64,000 nucleotides of DNA, taken from assembly GCA_964512675.1 (NCBI GenBank), contig CAZEJR010000010.1, forward strand, positions 10,801 to 74,800, given 5' to 3'. Origin of the DNA: A07HB70 sp964512675 (GTDB taxonomy: Archaea > Halobacteriota > Halobacteria > Halobacteriales > Haloferacaceae). Shown here one piece after another: positions 34,923 to 43,757 of this stretch (position 1 is its first letter; each line of letters starts with the position of its first letter). The translations under genes were made by a program, and so were the position numbers. The notes under the pieces were generated by a model. It had not been told where the DNA came from. It did no database searches and saw nothing but the letters and a program-made list of their open reading frames with translations.

Positions 34923-36014
34923 TCAGTCCGTCTTCAGACCGCTCCCGGTCAGCGGGACGACGACATCCTCGTCGGGGCCGACCGCGCCGCGGTCGCGGAG
35001 TCGCTCCAAGGCTGCGGGCGCGACGGCACAGGTCGGCTCGACGTACAGTCCGGCCCGGGCGAGGCGGTCGAGCGTCGTCTCGGTCGTCGCACGGTCGACG
35101 GCGAGCGCGTCGCCGCCGGACGCCCGGACCGCACGCAGCAGCTCCGCACGCCGAACCGGGTCGCCGATCTGGATCCCGTCGGCGGCGTCGTTGTCGCCCG
35201 CCGCGGTCCCGTCGTCGTGGAGTGCCGCGACCACGGGCGCCGTGCCGGCGGCCTGTGCGGCGTAGAGCCGCGGTACGCAGCCGGTCCAGCCCGCCGTGCG
35301 GAGCCGGCGGAACCCTCGCCACGCGCCGAGGAACAGCGTGCCGTGGCCGACGGGCGCGACGACGGCGTCCGGTGCTGTCCAGTCCCGGCGGGCCGCGACC
35401 TCGTACGCCCACGTCGCGGTGCCGGCGAGAAAGGAGGGACGCCACGCGTGGCTGGCGTACCACGCGTCGCCGTCCGCGACGGCGGCGACACAGGCGTCCG
35501 TGACGGCGGCCCGCCCACCATCGACCCGGACCGGCGTCGCGCCCGCGGCCTCGACGGCCCGGAGTTTCCCGGTCTTGACCGACGCGGGGACGTACACCTC
35601 GCAGTCGAGCCCGGCGCGGGCGGCGTACGTCGCGAGCGCCGCGGCGGCGTTGCCCGAGGAGTCGTCGACGACCCGGTCGACGCCGAGCGAGAGCGCCCGC
35701 GCCACCGTCGTCGTCGCGCCGCGGTCCTTGAACGACGCCGTCGGCGAGACCGACTCGAGGGTCACGCGGCAGCCGAACCCGGGCGCGTCGAGCTCGGGCG
35801 TGAACCCCTCGCCGAGTGTCGCGCGCGGGTCGAACGGCTCCGGGAGCACGTCCGCGAACGCCCACAGTCCGCGGTCACGGTCGAGCGACGCCGGGTCCGG
35901 AGGGTCGGCGGGGAGCGCGGGCGGGTCGTCGTACGAGAGCGGCGTGCCACAGTCACAGCGCCAGCGGTCGGCGTGGGTCGCGCCGCAGTCCGGACAGCCG
36001 AGGCGGGCAGACAC
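34923..36014 (-). CDS. Threonine synthase-like PLP enzyme with zinc ribbon
   Basis: 363 aa. N-terminal zinc ribbon CPDCGATHADRWRCDCG (residues 7-23), PLP-binding Lys in SASFKDRG-like TASFKDRGAT near 96, phosphate loop DSSGNAAAALATY, and a GHGTLFLGAWRGF segment. Fold type II PLP enzyme of the threonine synthase/diaminopropionate group. It may be a paralogue, since haloarchaea often carry several threonine synthase-like genes. Same operon as the aspartoacylase-like gene, 4 nt apart. Confidence 0.82.
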   Translation of the reverse strand: MSARLGCPDCGATHADRWRCDCGTPLSYDDPPALPADPPDPASLDRDRGLWAFADVLPEPFDPRATLGEGFTPELDAPGFGCRVTLESVSPTASFKDRGATTTVARALSLGVDRVVDDSSGNAAAALATYAARAGLDCEVYVPASVKTGKLRAVEAAGATPVRVDGGRAAVTDACVAAVADGDAWYASHAWRPSFLAGTATWAYEVAARRDWTAPDAVVAPVGHGTLFLGAWRGFRRLRTAGWTGCVPRLYAAQAAGTAPVVAALHDDGTAAGDNDAADGIQIGDPVRRAELLRAVRASGGDALAVDRATTETTLDRLARAGLYVEPTCAVAPAALERLRDRGAVGPDEDVVVPLTGSGLKTD

Positions 36015-36018
36015 GGGT

Positions 36019-36975
36019 TCAGTACGTGTCGAGGTCGGTCCCGACCGAGCAGACGTACTCGCCGGTCGCGACCTGCGGGAGACGCCGCGAGCGCCAGAAC
36101 ACCCCGTCGGAGTCGGTCGTCACGCCGGCCTTCGACGTTCCGAACACGTCGGTCACGTCGAACAGCCGGTCGCCGGCGCTCACCCGGTCGCCCAGGTCGA
36201 CGGCGAAGTCGACGATACCGCCCGCAGGCGAGCCGTACTGGTCGAACCCCGTCGCACGGACCTGTGCCTCGACGGCTGGATCGCCGTCGAGGAATCCGTA
36301 GCCCCGCAGGACGTTGAACACGCCCTCGACGCCGGTCCGGATCGAGCCCTCGTCGAAGCCGACGCTCCCGCCGAGCTCCGGGTCGACCGTCGGGATGCCG
36401 TCGTCCGGCGCGACGCGGGCGAGCTGCCCGTCCGGACCCTTCTGGTCGAGGATATGCCCGCAGCCGAACGTGCGGGCGAGCTGGAGACACTCGCGGTGGA
36501 GCCGGTGACGCCGGCCACAGCGCACCCGGACCTCGTCTATCATCCGAGAGGTCGACCCCTGGTGGAGGTCGAGCACGAGGTCGGCCTCGCTCGCCAGCGC
36601 GTAGGTGGCGGCGGCGAAGCGCTCGCTCGACGTCCCGCCGCGGTCGCCGGGGTACGCCCGGTTGAGCTTCGTGTCGTCGATCGGATTGCGGTGTTCGCCG
36701 GCGAGGAAGCCGTGGTAGTTGACGACGCCGACGACGACGACACTGCCCGACAGTTCGGCCGGGTCGAGCCGCGGGACCACCCGCGCGACGACACCGACGC
36801 CGTTTACCTCGTCGCCGTCGCTTGCCGCCTGGACGTAGAGTCGGTCGCCGTCGCTGACGCCGTTAATGACGGCAACGGGGAGTCCGACCGTCCCGCCGTC
36901 GCGCCCCTCGGCCACCTCCAGCCGACCGGTGTCGACCTCGCCGGGAGCAGCGTGCGCGGTCCCGACCGTTATCAT
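36019..36975 (-). CDS. Succinylglutamate desuccinylase/aspartoacylase-family protein
   Basis: 318 aa from the ATG at 36975. Zinc carboxypeptidase-like fold with HGFLAGEHRNPIDDTKLNR (family E box with the HRNP motif) near residues 85-103, DLVLDLHQGSTSR near 132 (second metal His), and GSVGFDEGSIRTG near 205. Members deacylate N-acyl amino acids or related compounds. It is first in a two-gene unit with the threonine synthase-like enzyme. Substrate unknown. Confidence 0.82.
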   Translation of the reverse strand: MITVGTAHAAPGEVDTGRLEVAEGRDGGTVGLPVAVINGVSDGDRLYVQAASDGDEVNGVGVVARVVPRLDPAELSGSVVVVGVVNYHGFLAGEHRNPIDDTKLNRAYPGDRGGTSSERFAAATYALASEADLVLDLHQGSTSRMIDEVRVRCGRRHRLHRECLQLARTFGCGHILDQKGPDGQLARVAPDDGIPTVDPELGGSVGFDEGSIRTGVEGVFNVLRGYGFLDGDPAVEAQVRATGFDQYGSPAGGIVDFAVDLGDRVSAGDRLFDVTDVFGTSKAGVTTDSDGVFWRSRRLPQVATGEYVCSVGTDLDTY

Positions 36976-37074
36976 TGGGCGTGGTCGGGACGGCCGACTC
37001 TTTAGCCGTTCGGAACCGGCGACCCAGCCGGCGCGAGCCGACGGACGTTTCACCGGTGCGTGCCCACCCGGGGC

Positions 37075-37416
37075 GTGAGCGACCGCGGGAGCACGGACGG
37101 AGACGACGACGCGCGATCTCGGGCGTCGACCCGTGACGTTCCGGCACGACCGGGCGTCGGGGCACTCGTCGAGCGCCTGCGCGTGCGCCGGAACGCCGCC
37201 GTCGGCGCCGCGGTCGGCCTCCTCCTCGGCGCCGCGCTGTACGTCGTCCGGGTGTTCGAGCTTCTCGGGCCGCCGGGGGGACAGCAGGCGTTCCCGGTCG
37301 TGGGCCCGGAGGTCTGGTTTCTGCTGCTCGCGCTCGTACTCGCCTCGGGCGCGGCGGCTGTCGTCGGGACGCTCCTGACGCTCGCGACCGCCTACCGCGC
37401 CGTCAACCGGGGCTAA
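37075..37416 (+). CDS. Small two-helix membrane protein (DUF7536-like)
   Basis: 113 aa from the GTG at 37075 (VSDRGSTDGDDD); a GTG 15 nt upstream is possible. Acidic N-terminal tail, a basic stretch LVERLRVRRNAAVG, then membrane helices at about residues 46-64 (GAAVGLLLGAALYVVRVF) and 83-104 (FLLLALVLASGAAAVVGTLL). Matches a short haloarchaeal membrane family of unknown function. Its stop shares four bases with the stop of the convergent PhoU/TrkA_C gene. Confidence 0.65.
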   Translation: MSDRGSTDGDDDARSRASTRDVPARPGVGALVERLRVRRNAAVGAAVGLLLGAALYVVRVFELLGPPGGQQAFPVVGPEVWFLLLALVLASGAAAVVGTLLTLATAYRAVNRG

Positions 37417-38618
37417 ACGTCGAACGAGCGGTCGGAGCCGACGAGGTCGGCGAGGCGGTCGGCGCTCGCGCGGGTGCCTTTCGCGAGGAGGACGTCGCCG
37501 GCTGTGACGACGGTCTCCGGGCCGGGCGAGAGCACCCACTCGTCGTCCGGGCGGCGGACGGCGATCACCCGGCTGCCCGTCTCCGTGCGGACGCGCCGGT
37601 CGCCGAGCGCCGTGCCGACGAGCGGCGCGTCCGCCGCGGCCGTCAGCCGGACGATCACCTCGTCGGACTCCTCGACGGCGGCGGCGACGACGGGGTGGGC
37701 GTCGATTCCCCAGCGGACGCCCTCGCTTATCTCGTTCGCGGCGTCGCTGATCACCTCCGTCGCGCTCGCGAGTCGCATCAGCCCCCGGAGGGTGGTCGGG
37801 TCGTCGACCCGCCCGGCGGCCCGGAGCGCCCACGCCTCCAGCATCGACTTGTGGTGGTCGACCTCCACCTCCAGTTCGGCCACCTCCTCGGCGACCGCCT
37901 CGCTGTCGAACAGGACGGCGCCGTAGGCGAGGTCGACGGCGAGTTCGCTCACGTCTTTCATCAGGACGATCGTCCGCACCGCCCGCTCGAGGTCTTCGAC
38001 CGCCGGCTCGGCGGGGGTCGGCGGCTCGTACCGTCCGCCGGTGACCAGCTCGAAGACGTCGGTGACGTGGTCTTCGCTCCCCCGCAGGAGCACCACGTCG
38101 CCGGCGCGCAGGACGGTGTCGCGGTCGGGGTCGAGCAGCCACTCGCCGGCGCGTCGAACGGCGATGACGCGCACGCCCGTCTCTGTCTCCATGTTCGAGT
38201 CGGCGAGCGTCCGGTCGACGAACGGCGACTCGGGCGCGACGGTGCCGCGGACGAGCGTCTCGACGGCCTCGGGGAGGGCGGCCCGGAGCGCGTCCGGGAG
38301 GCCGATCTCCTCGATGACGACCTTCGCGATGTCGCCTGCGGCGTCGGCGATCTTCTCGGCGGCGCCGACGACGCCGAGGACGGGGGCCAGCCGCTCGGCG
38401 TCACGGGGGTTGCGCGCGGCGAGCAGGAGGCTCATTCGCGCGCGCATCTGGAGGAGGTCCATCCGTGTCTCGAGCTCCAGCACCTCCTCGGCCACCACCG
38501 GGCTCTCCAGCAGGACCGAGGAGTACGACAGGTCGATGAGCAGCTCCGCGGTGTCTTTCATCTCGGCCAGCACCTCCTTTACGCTGACCGGCTCGTACTC
38601 GACGTCGCGGGGGTCCAT
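37413..38618 (-). CDS. Soluble PhoU/TrkA_C tandem protein (potassium-transport regulator)
   Basis: 401 aa from the ATG at 38618. Two repeats, each a PhoU-like helical bundle (VLAEMKDTAELLIDLSYSSV; IVLMKDVSELAVDLAYGAVL) followed by a TrkA_C domain (VRVIAVRRAGEWLLDPDRDT; SRVIAVRRPDDEWVLSPGPE). No membrane helix. TrkA_C domains bind c-di-AMP or other ligands and tune ion carriers; this stand-alone form probably regulates a K+ transporter encoded elsewhere. Divergent from citrate synthase with TATA-like boxes for both genes in the 81-nt gap. Confidence 0.8.
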   Translation of the reverse strand: MDPRDVEYEPVSVKEVLAEMKDTAELLIDLSYSSVLLESPVVAEEVLELETRMDLLQMRARMSLLLAARNPRDAERLAPVLGVVGAAEKIADAAGDIAKVVIEEIGLPDALRAALPEAVETLVRGTVAPESPFVDRTLADSNMETETGVRVIAVRRAGEWLLDPDRDTVLRAGDVVLLRGSEDHVTDVFELVTGGRYEPPTPAEPAVEDLERAVRTIVLMKDVSELAVDLAYGAVLFDSEAVAEEVAELEVEVDHHKSMLEAWALRAAGRVDDPTTLRGLMRLASATEVISDAANEISEGVRWGIDAHPVVAAAVEESDEVIVRLTAAADAPLVGTALGDRRVRTETGSRVIAVRRPDDEWVLSPGPETVVTAGDVLLAKGTRASADRLADLVGSDRSFDV

Positions 38619-38637
38619 AGCCTCCGTGGCGCCGGCG

Positions 38638-38678
38638 GCTGTGTAAAGCCTTTCCAGCCGACGGCAACGCTTTTCGCC
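38638..38678. promoter_or_regulatory. Divergent promoters, PhoU/TrkA_C gene and citrate synthase
   Basis: The gap between starts at 38618 and 38700 holds gtgtaaagcc (about 38640-38649), whose complement ggctttacac lies about 25 nt before the minus-strand ATG, and cgcttttcgc (about 38668-38677), about 24-32 nt before the citrate synthase ATG. Both fit TATA boxes of leaderless mRNAs. Confidence 0.5.
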
Positions 38679-38699
38679 CCACCCACAAACCCTCGGTAC

Positions 38700-39851
38700 A
38701 TGTCGGAAGAGACGAGCGCGGAGCTCAAACGCGGGCTCGAGGGCGTTCTCGTCGCCGAGTCGTCGCTCAGCGAGATCGACGGAGACGAGGGACGGCTCGT
38801 CTACCGGGGCTACGACATCGACGACCTCGCCCGGGACGCGAGCTACGAGGAGGTGCTCTACCTGCTGTGGCACGGCGAGCTCCCGACCCGAGCCCTGCTC
38901 GACGCGTTCCGCGACGGGATGGCGACGGAGCGCGAACTCGACCCCGAGGTGCTGAACGCCATCGAGTGCCTCGCCCGCGCCGACGAGAGCCCGATGGCCG
39001 TGATGCGGACGGTCACGTCGATGCTCTCGGCTTACGACCCGGACGCGGAGGACGGCGACGTCCAGTCCATCCCCGCGAACGTCCGGAAGGGGCGGCGGAT
39101 CACCGCGAAGCTCCCGACCGCGCTCGCGGCGTTCGACCGGCTGCGCCGGGGCGAGGAGCCGGTCGCGCCGAACCCCGACCTCGCCCACGCGGCGAACTTC
39201 CTCTACATGCTCAACGGCGAGGAGCCGGACGACGTCGCGGCGGAGACGTTCGACACGGCACTCGTCCTCCACGCGGACCACGGGATCAACGCCTCGACGT
39301 TCGCCGCGATGGTCACCGCCTCGACGCTCGCGGACCTGCACTCGGCGGTGACCAGCGCCGTCGGGACACTCTCCGGAGCGCTCCACGGCGGGGCGAACCA
39401 GAACGTGATGCGGATGCTCCTCGAGGTCGACGAGAGCAGGAAGGACCCGCTCCGGTGGGTCCAGGACGCCCTCGCGGAGGGTCGCCGGGTCGCCGGGTTC
39501 GGCCACCGGGTCTACAACGTCAAGGACCCCCGGGCACGCATCCTCGGCGAGCGCTCGCAGGCGCTCGGCGAGGCCTCGGGCGACGAGAAGTGGTTCCGCT
39601 ACTCCGAGGCGATCGAGGAGTTCATGCTGGAACAGAAGGAGATCGCGCCGAACGTCGACTTCTACTCGGCGTCGATGTACTACCAGATGGGCATCCCGAT
39701 CGACGTCTACACGCCCATCTTCGTGATCAGCCGTGTCGGCGGCTGGATCGCACACGTGATCGAGCAGTGGGAGGACAACCGGCTAATCCGCCCGCGTGCA
39801 CGCTACGTCGGGCCGGAGAACCGCGAGTTCGTGCCGGTCGAGGAGCGGTAG
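38700..39851 (+). CDS. gltA: Citrate synthase
   Basis: 383 aa from the ATG at 38700. Type II archaeal/Gram-positive-size enzyme: RLVYRGYDIDDLARDASYEE at about 30-49, catalytic His in HADHGINAST, GALHGGANQNVMRML with the second His, FGHRVYNVKDPRA with the third, and VDFYSASMYYQMGIP with the catalytic Asp. It condenses acetyl-CoA and oxaloacetate. All catalytic residues are present, and the C-terminal RYVGPENREFVPVEER is typical of haloarchaeal citrate synthases. Confidence 0.96.
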   Translation: MSEETSAELKRGLEGVLVAESSLSEIDGDEGRLVYRGYDIDDLARDASYEEVLYLLWHGELPTRALLDAFRDGMATERELDPEVLNAIECLARADESPMAVMRTVTSMLSAYDPDAEDGDVQSIPANVRKGRRITAKLPTALAAFDRLRRGEEPVAPNPDLAHAANFLYMLNGEEPDDVAAETFDTALVLHADHGINASTFAAMVTASTLADLHSAVTSAVGTLSGALHGGANQNVMRMLLEVDESRKDPLRWVQDALAEGRRVAGFGHRVYNVKDPRARILGERSQALGEASGDEKWFRYSEAIEEFMLEQKEIAPNVDFYSASMYYQMGIPIDVYTPIFVISRVGGWIAHVIEQWEDNRLIRPRARYVGPENREFVPVEER

Positions 39852-40031
39852 GGCGGAGGCGTGCCTCGGCGTCGTGTCCACGGCGGCTGCTAGTTTCACT
39901 TTCACTCCGGACGGGTCGGGTTTAGGTGGGGTCCAGTTGTCTGCTGCAGTGCGGGTTACACGCTCCCCCCGGTACCCGTTCCCCCCTTTTGAACCGAAAC
40001 GGTGAACCCGGTCGCCGCCGGCAGAGACGGT

Positions 40032-41264
40032 ATGCTCTCGCTCTCCGACGTCGAAGCGGCCCGCGACCGGGTCGCCGACGTCGCGCGACACACGCCGCTC
40101 GAGTACTCGCCCGGGTTCTCCGAGCGGACCGGCGCCGAGGTCCACCTGAAGCTCGAGAACTTCCAGCGGACGGGCGCGTTCAAGATCCGCGGCGCGCTCA
40201 ACCGGATCGCCACGCTGGCAGAGGACGACCGGGCGGCGGGCGTCGTCACCGCGAGCGCCGGCAATCACGCACAGGGCGTCGCGCTCGCCGCCGAGCGGTC
40301 CGACGTGGACTCGCTCATCGTGATGCCCGAGCACGCGCCCATCTCGAAGGTCCAGGCGACCGAGCGCTACGGCGGCGAGGTGATCCTCTACGGCGAGGAC
40401 TACGACGAGGCCCAGACTCGCGCACACGAGGTCGAGCGCGAGGAGGGGATGACCTACGTCCACGCCTTCGACGACGAGGCCGTGATGGCCGGACAAGGGA
40501 CGATCGGCCTCGAGATAGTCCAGGACTGTCCCGACGTCGACACGGTGGTCGTCCCTATCGGCGGCGGCGGCCTCGTCTCCGGGGTCGCGACGGCGGTGAA
40601 GGGGCTCGACCCGGACACGCGGGTGATCGGCGTCCAGGCAAAAGGCGCGGCGAGTGTCCGGCGGTCGCTCTCGCAGGGGACCGTCTACGAGCGCGACGAG
40701 GTCGAGACGATCGCGGACGGCATCGCCACCCGGCGGGTCGGCGACCGCACGTTCGACGTGATCAGCGAGCGCGTCGACGAGGTGGTCGAGGTCGACGACG
40801 AGCAGACCGCCGTCGCGCTCACCCGTCTCCTCGAGCGCGAGAAGGCGCTCGTCGAGGGGGCGGGCGCAGTCGCGCTCGCCGCTCTCATCGACGAGGAGTT
40901 CGACTACCGCGAGGACGAGGTGGTCGTTCCGGCGCTCTGTGGCGGCAACATCGACCTGAACGTGCTCACGACCGTCGTGTTGCGCGGGCTGATCGCCACC
41001 GGTCGGTACCTGAAGATCGAGACGGTACTCAAAGACCGGCCCGGGGCGCTCCGCGAGCTCTCGGGGGTCGTCGCCGACCAGGGCGCGAACATCACCGCCT
41101 TCCACCACGACCGGACCGCGCGCGACGTCGCGATGCGGGACGCCCGGGTCGAACTCGAACTGGAGACCCGCGGCCCGGAGCACGTCGAGCGGCTGCTCGG
41201 CGCGCTGGCGGCCCGGGGGTACGACGTCGAGGTGCTGACCCACGACGCGGGCGAGGTGCTCTGA
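40032..41264 (+). CDS. ilvA: Threonine ammonia-lyase with ACT domain
   Basis: 410 aa from the ATG at 40032 (MLSLSDVEAARDRVADVA); ten in-frame codons upstream are not needed. PLP Lys in RTGAFKIRGA near residue 54, SAGNHAQGVALAA loop near 78, GGGGLVSG near 180 for the PLP phosphate, and a C-terminal ACT domain (about 335-405, ETVLKDRPGALRELSG). It makes 2-oxobutanoate from threonine, with isoleucine or valine binding at the ACT domain. TATA-like gggtttaggtgg is about 105 nt upstream, so a leader is possible. Confidence 0.92.
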   Translation: MLSLSDVEAARDRVADVARHTPLEYSPGFSERTGAEVHLKLENFQRTGAFKIRGALNRIATLAEDDRAAGVVTASAGNHAQGVALAAERSDVDSLIVMPEHAPISKVQATERYGGEVILYGEDYDEAQTRAHEVEREEGMTYVHAFDDEAVMAGQGTIGLEIVQDCPDVDTVVVPIGGGGLVSGVATAVKGLDPDTRVIGVQAKGAASVRRSLSQGTVYERDEVETIADGIATRRVGDRTFDVISERVDEVVEVDDEQTAVALTRLLEREKALVEGAGAVALAALIDEEFDYREDEVVVPALCGGNIDLNVLTTVVLRGLIATGRYLKIETVLKDRPGALRELSGVVADQGANITAFHHDRTARDVAMRDARVELELETRGPEHVERLLGALAARGYDVEVLTHDAGEVL

Positions 41265-41326
41265 GCCGACGGAACCGTGGTCGAGGTGGAGCAGAGAGGG
41301 GCCGGTGCGGACGGAGGACGCCGGCG

Positions 41327-41539
41327 GTGACGCCGCGGACGCGCGAGGCCGTCCTCTGGGGACTCGTCGGCGGGCTCTCCTTTCTCGTGCTCGCGCAGGG
41401 CTACCGGCTCGTCGCGTCGCTCGGGGTCGACACGCTCGGGCTCCTCGGGCTGGGGTCGGTCGTCGCGGTGACGACCACCCTCCTCTCGTACGTCGCGGCG
41501 CCGCGGCTCGCCCGTCGCGGGGGGAACGAACAGCGTTAA
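41327..41539 (+). CDS. Small two-helix membrane protein (DUF7981-like)
   Basis: 70 aa from a GTG at 41327 (VTPRTREAVLWGL). Two predicted membrane helices at about residues 8-27 (AVLWGLVGGLSFLVLAQGY) and 35-58 (LGLLGLGSVVAVTTTLLSYV), then a short basic tail. The pattern matches a small haloarchaeal family of unknown function. It ends about 30 nt before tRNA-Ser, and its TAA lies within the probable tRNA promoter. Confidence 0.6.
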   Translation: MTPRTREAVLWGLVGGLSFLVLAQGYRLVASLGVDTLGLLGLGSVVAVTTTLLSYVAAPRLARRGGNEQR

Positions 41540-41567
41540 GAGCCGGAGCCGGCTACGCCCGAGACGA

Positions 41568-41648
41568 GCCGGGATGGCCGAGTGGTAAGGCGCACGCCTG
41601 GAAAGCGTGTTCCCTCTGGGATCCGGGGTTCAAATCCCCGTCCCGGCG
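41568..41648 (+). tRNA. tRNA-Ser (GGA)
   Basis: Acceptor GCCGGGA at 41568-41574 pairs with TCCCGGC at 41641-41647, with discriminator G at 41648. The anticodon loop is CTGGAAA with anticodon GGA, the variable arm is long (serine type) and the T arm is CGGGG TTCAAAT CCCCG. A TATA-like gcgttaagag lies about 30 nt upstream. No intron. Length 81 nt without CCA. Confidence 0.95.
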
Positions 41649-41988
41649 CTTCCGGCGGCTGCGACGGGCGACGGGCGAGCCGCTACCTTCCCGACCCGTA
41701 CGACAGCGATGAGTCGCGTCGACGGCAGCCTCGCGTCTACCGCGTGACCGGAGCCGTCCCGCGGCTCGGTCTCGTCGACGTCGAGGCGGACCGGCTCTGC
41801 ACCGCCGACGAGTCGGTCTGCCCCGAGGGCCGACAGCGCGTCGTCGTGCCCGGCGCTCGCGCGACACACAGCCGGCGGCGTCTCTCTCTGTCGACCGGGG
41901 CCGGAGCTCGCAGACGAGTGCCGCGAGCGGCTCGGCCTCCAGTCCCGCGTTCGACCCCTACAGAGCCGCGAGGAGGCGCCGCCGCGCC
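41649..41988. other. Intergenic region with no supported gene
   Basis: 340 nt between tRNA-Ser and the histidine kinase. All six frames have short open stretches caused by high G+C, but none shows a recognisable motif, a good start with promoter, or the acidic composition of the neighbours. It may hold the tRNA 3' terminator and decayed sequence. No repeat was seen. Confidence 0.5.
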
Positions 41989-43026
41989 TCAGGCGACGGT
42001 CACGTCGACGCGGAGTCCCCCGGCGTTGCTCTCGTGCAGGTGTACGGTCCAGCCGTGGGCGTCGACGACCTGCTTGACGATCTGGAGGCCGAGACTCGTC
42101 GACTCGCCGCGGTTCACGAGGTCGCCGAGACGCTCGACCGAGCCGCCGACGCCCGGTCCGTCGTCGGCCACGTAGAAGCCGTCGTCGGTGACGCCCACGC
42201 GGACAGTCGTCCCCGTGTCGGGGCTCGACTCGCCGGAGGCGGGCGCTCCGTGTTCGACGGCGTTCCGAAAGAGGTTCTCGAACAGCTGCTGGAGCCGGGA
42301 CGGGTCGGCCGGGATCTCGCGCGTCCGGTCCGCGATCTCGACCGTCGCGTCGCCCGTCTCGACCATCTGCCAGGCGTTCCGTGCGGTGCGACCGAGGTCC
42401 GTCGGCTCGGGGTCGTCTACTACGTCGCCGCCGCGAGCGAGCGACAGCAGGTCGTCGATGAGCGTCTCCATCCGCTCTAGTGCCCCCTCGGCGAGTTCGA
42501 TCTCGTCCCGGTCGATATCCTCGCCGAGGAGGCCGACGTACGCCTGTGCGACGTTCAGCGGGTTCCGGAGGTCGTGGCTCACGACGCCGGCGAACGAGTC
42601 GAGCCGCTCGTTTTGCCGCTGGAGTGTGCGCTCGCGCTGTCGTCGCTCGGTGATGTCGCGGACCGTGCCGAAGTGGACGTGGCCGTCGTCGAACGGCTGC
42701 GCGGTCGTCACCGCCTCTACGACGACCCGCTGCCCGTTGTACTCGTGTGCCGTCTCGTCGACGCGCGTCTCGTACGGATCGAACGAGTCCCAGTAGTCGT
42801 CGAACCGGTCGGCGTCGAGCGCCGGCACGACGTCCCAGAGCGCCTCGCCGACCAGCTCCGCGGGGGCGGCGTCGAACAGGTCGGCGTACCGCCTGTTCAC
42901 GTACTGGTACCGGCCGCTCTGGTCGTACGCCGCGACCCCGACGCCGACGGTCTCGACTGCCCGGTTGAAGAAGTCGGGCGGAAAGTCACGGTCGTTCACC
43001 GACGTACGGTGGTGCCCGGTGTACAT
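41989..43026 (-). CDS. PAS-domain sensor histidine kinase
   Basis: 345 aa. PAS domain at about residues 18-130 (GVGVAAYDQSGRYQYVNRRY), HisKA helix with phosphoacceptor His in VVSHDLRNPLN near 152, and HATPase with N box FENLFRNAVEHG near 245, G1 box VADDGPGVGG near 284 and G2 box STSLGLQIVKQV near 310. No membrane segment, so it is cytosolic and probably senses a redox or small-molecule signal through PAS. No response regulator is next to it. A typical orphan haloarchaeal kinase. Confidence 0.9.
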   Translation of the reverse strand: MYTGHHRTSVNDRDFPPDFFNRAVETVGVGVAAYDQSGRYQYVNRRYADLFDAAPAELVGEALWDVVPALDADRFDDYWDSFDPYETRVDETAHEYNGQRVVVEAVTTAQPFDDGHVHFGTVRDITERRQRERTLQRQNERLDSFAGVVSHDLRNPLNVAQAYVGLLGEDIDRDEIELAEGALERMETLIDDLLSLARGGDVVDDPEPTDLGRTARNAWQMVETGDATVEIADRTREIPADPSRLQQLFENLFRNAVEHGAPASGESSPDTGTTVRVGVTDDGFYVADDGPGVGGSVERLGDLVNRGESTSLGLQIVKQVVDAHGWTVHLHESNAGGLRVDVTVA

Positions 43027-43117
43027 GTATCTGGCCGTCGACTCGTCCCACCACGCCGTCGGTCCGACGTCCGCGTGTCCGAACAGTCCGGTTCCGGGCG
43101 TGTCGTCGGCTGGCGCG

Positions 43118-43711
43118 CTACTCCACCAGCAGGTACCGGTCGACGTACGTCTCCAGCGTCCCGCGTGTGCGCGCCACCGTCTCGGGGTCGTCGAGGGTCA
43201 CGCCGCGGATCATCGTCCCGAGGAGCGCCGTGTGGACGAACTCGGCGGCCTCGCTCGGGTCGACGGCAGAGTCGAACCGCCCGACCTCGACGCCGCGCCG
43301 GATCACGTCCGCGAACGCCGAGCGGATGATACTGTCCGAGCGCCGGACGAGGTCGCGGTGGCGCTCGTCGTGAGGGGCGGCGGCGCGAATCTCGAGGAGC
43401 ACCCGTCGGAACTGCGCCGCCTCCTCGTCCATCGGGACGGGGACGAGTCGGTCGACGAGCGTCAGCAGGTCGTCGTAGGGGTCCGTGCCCTCGACGGTCA
43501 GGCGCTCGGCGAGGTCCTCCAGCAGGTGTCGGAGGAAGTCTGTCAGCAGCTCGTCCTTGTCGTCGTAGTGGTAGTACAGCAGCGACTTCGACTTCTCGAA
43601 CTCGTCGGCGATATGCTGGATCGTGGTGTCGTGGTAGCCGTGGCGACAGAGCGCCCGGTAGGTGGCCTCGCGGATTGCGGCGTGGACGTCGGCGTCGTCG
43701 GCGGCGGTCAC
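43118..43711 (-). CDS. TetR/AcrR-family regulator
   Basis: 197 aa from a GTG at 43711 (VTAADDADVHAAIREAT). HTH at about residues 30-50 (HDTTIQHIADEFEKSKSLLY) followed by YYHYDDKDELLTDFL, the TetR signature, and a helical ligand domain. It is the last gene of a unit with an RND-type exporter and an S-layer-domain protein, so it probably represses them and releases in response to an exported lipophilic compound. That role is inferred from position. Confidence 0.85.
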   Translation of the reverse strand: MTAADDADVHAAIREATYRALCRHGYHDTTIQHIADEFEKSKSLLYYHYDDKDELLTDFLRHLLEDLAERLTVEGTDPYDDLLTLVDRLVPVPMDEEAAQFRRVLLEIRAAAPHDERHRDLVRRSDSIIRSAFADVIRRGVEVGRFDSAVDPSEAAEFVHTALLGTMIRGVTLDDPETVARTRGTLETYVDRYLLVE

Positions 43712-43757
43712 GGCGGGCACCCCTTCGGCGGGGCACCGGGACCCGGCGCACTGCGGA

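Noticed and set aside
41649..41988. Integrated element at the 3' end of tRNA-Ser
   Set aside because: No integrase gene and no repeat of the tRNA 3' end was seen downstream within the window.
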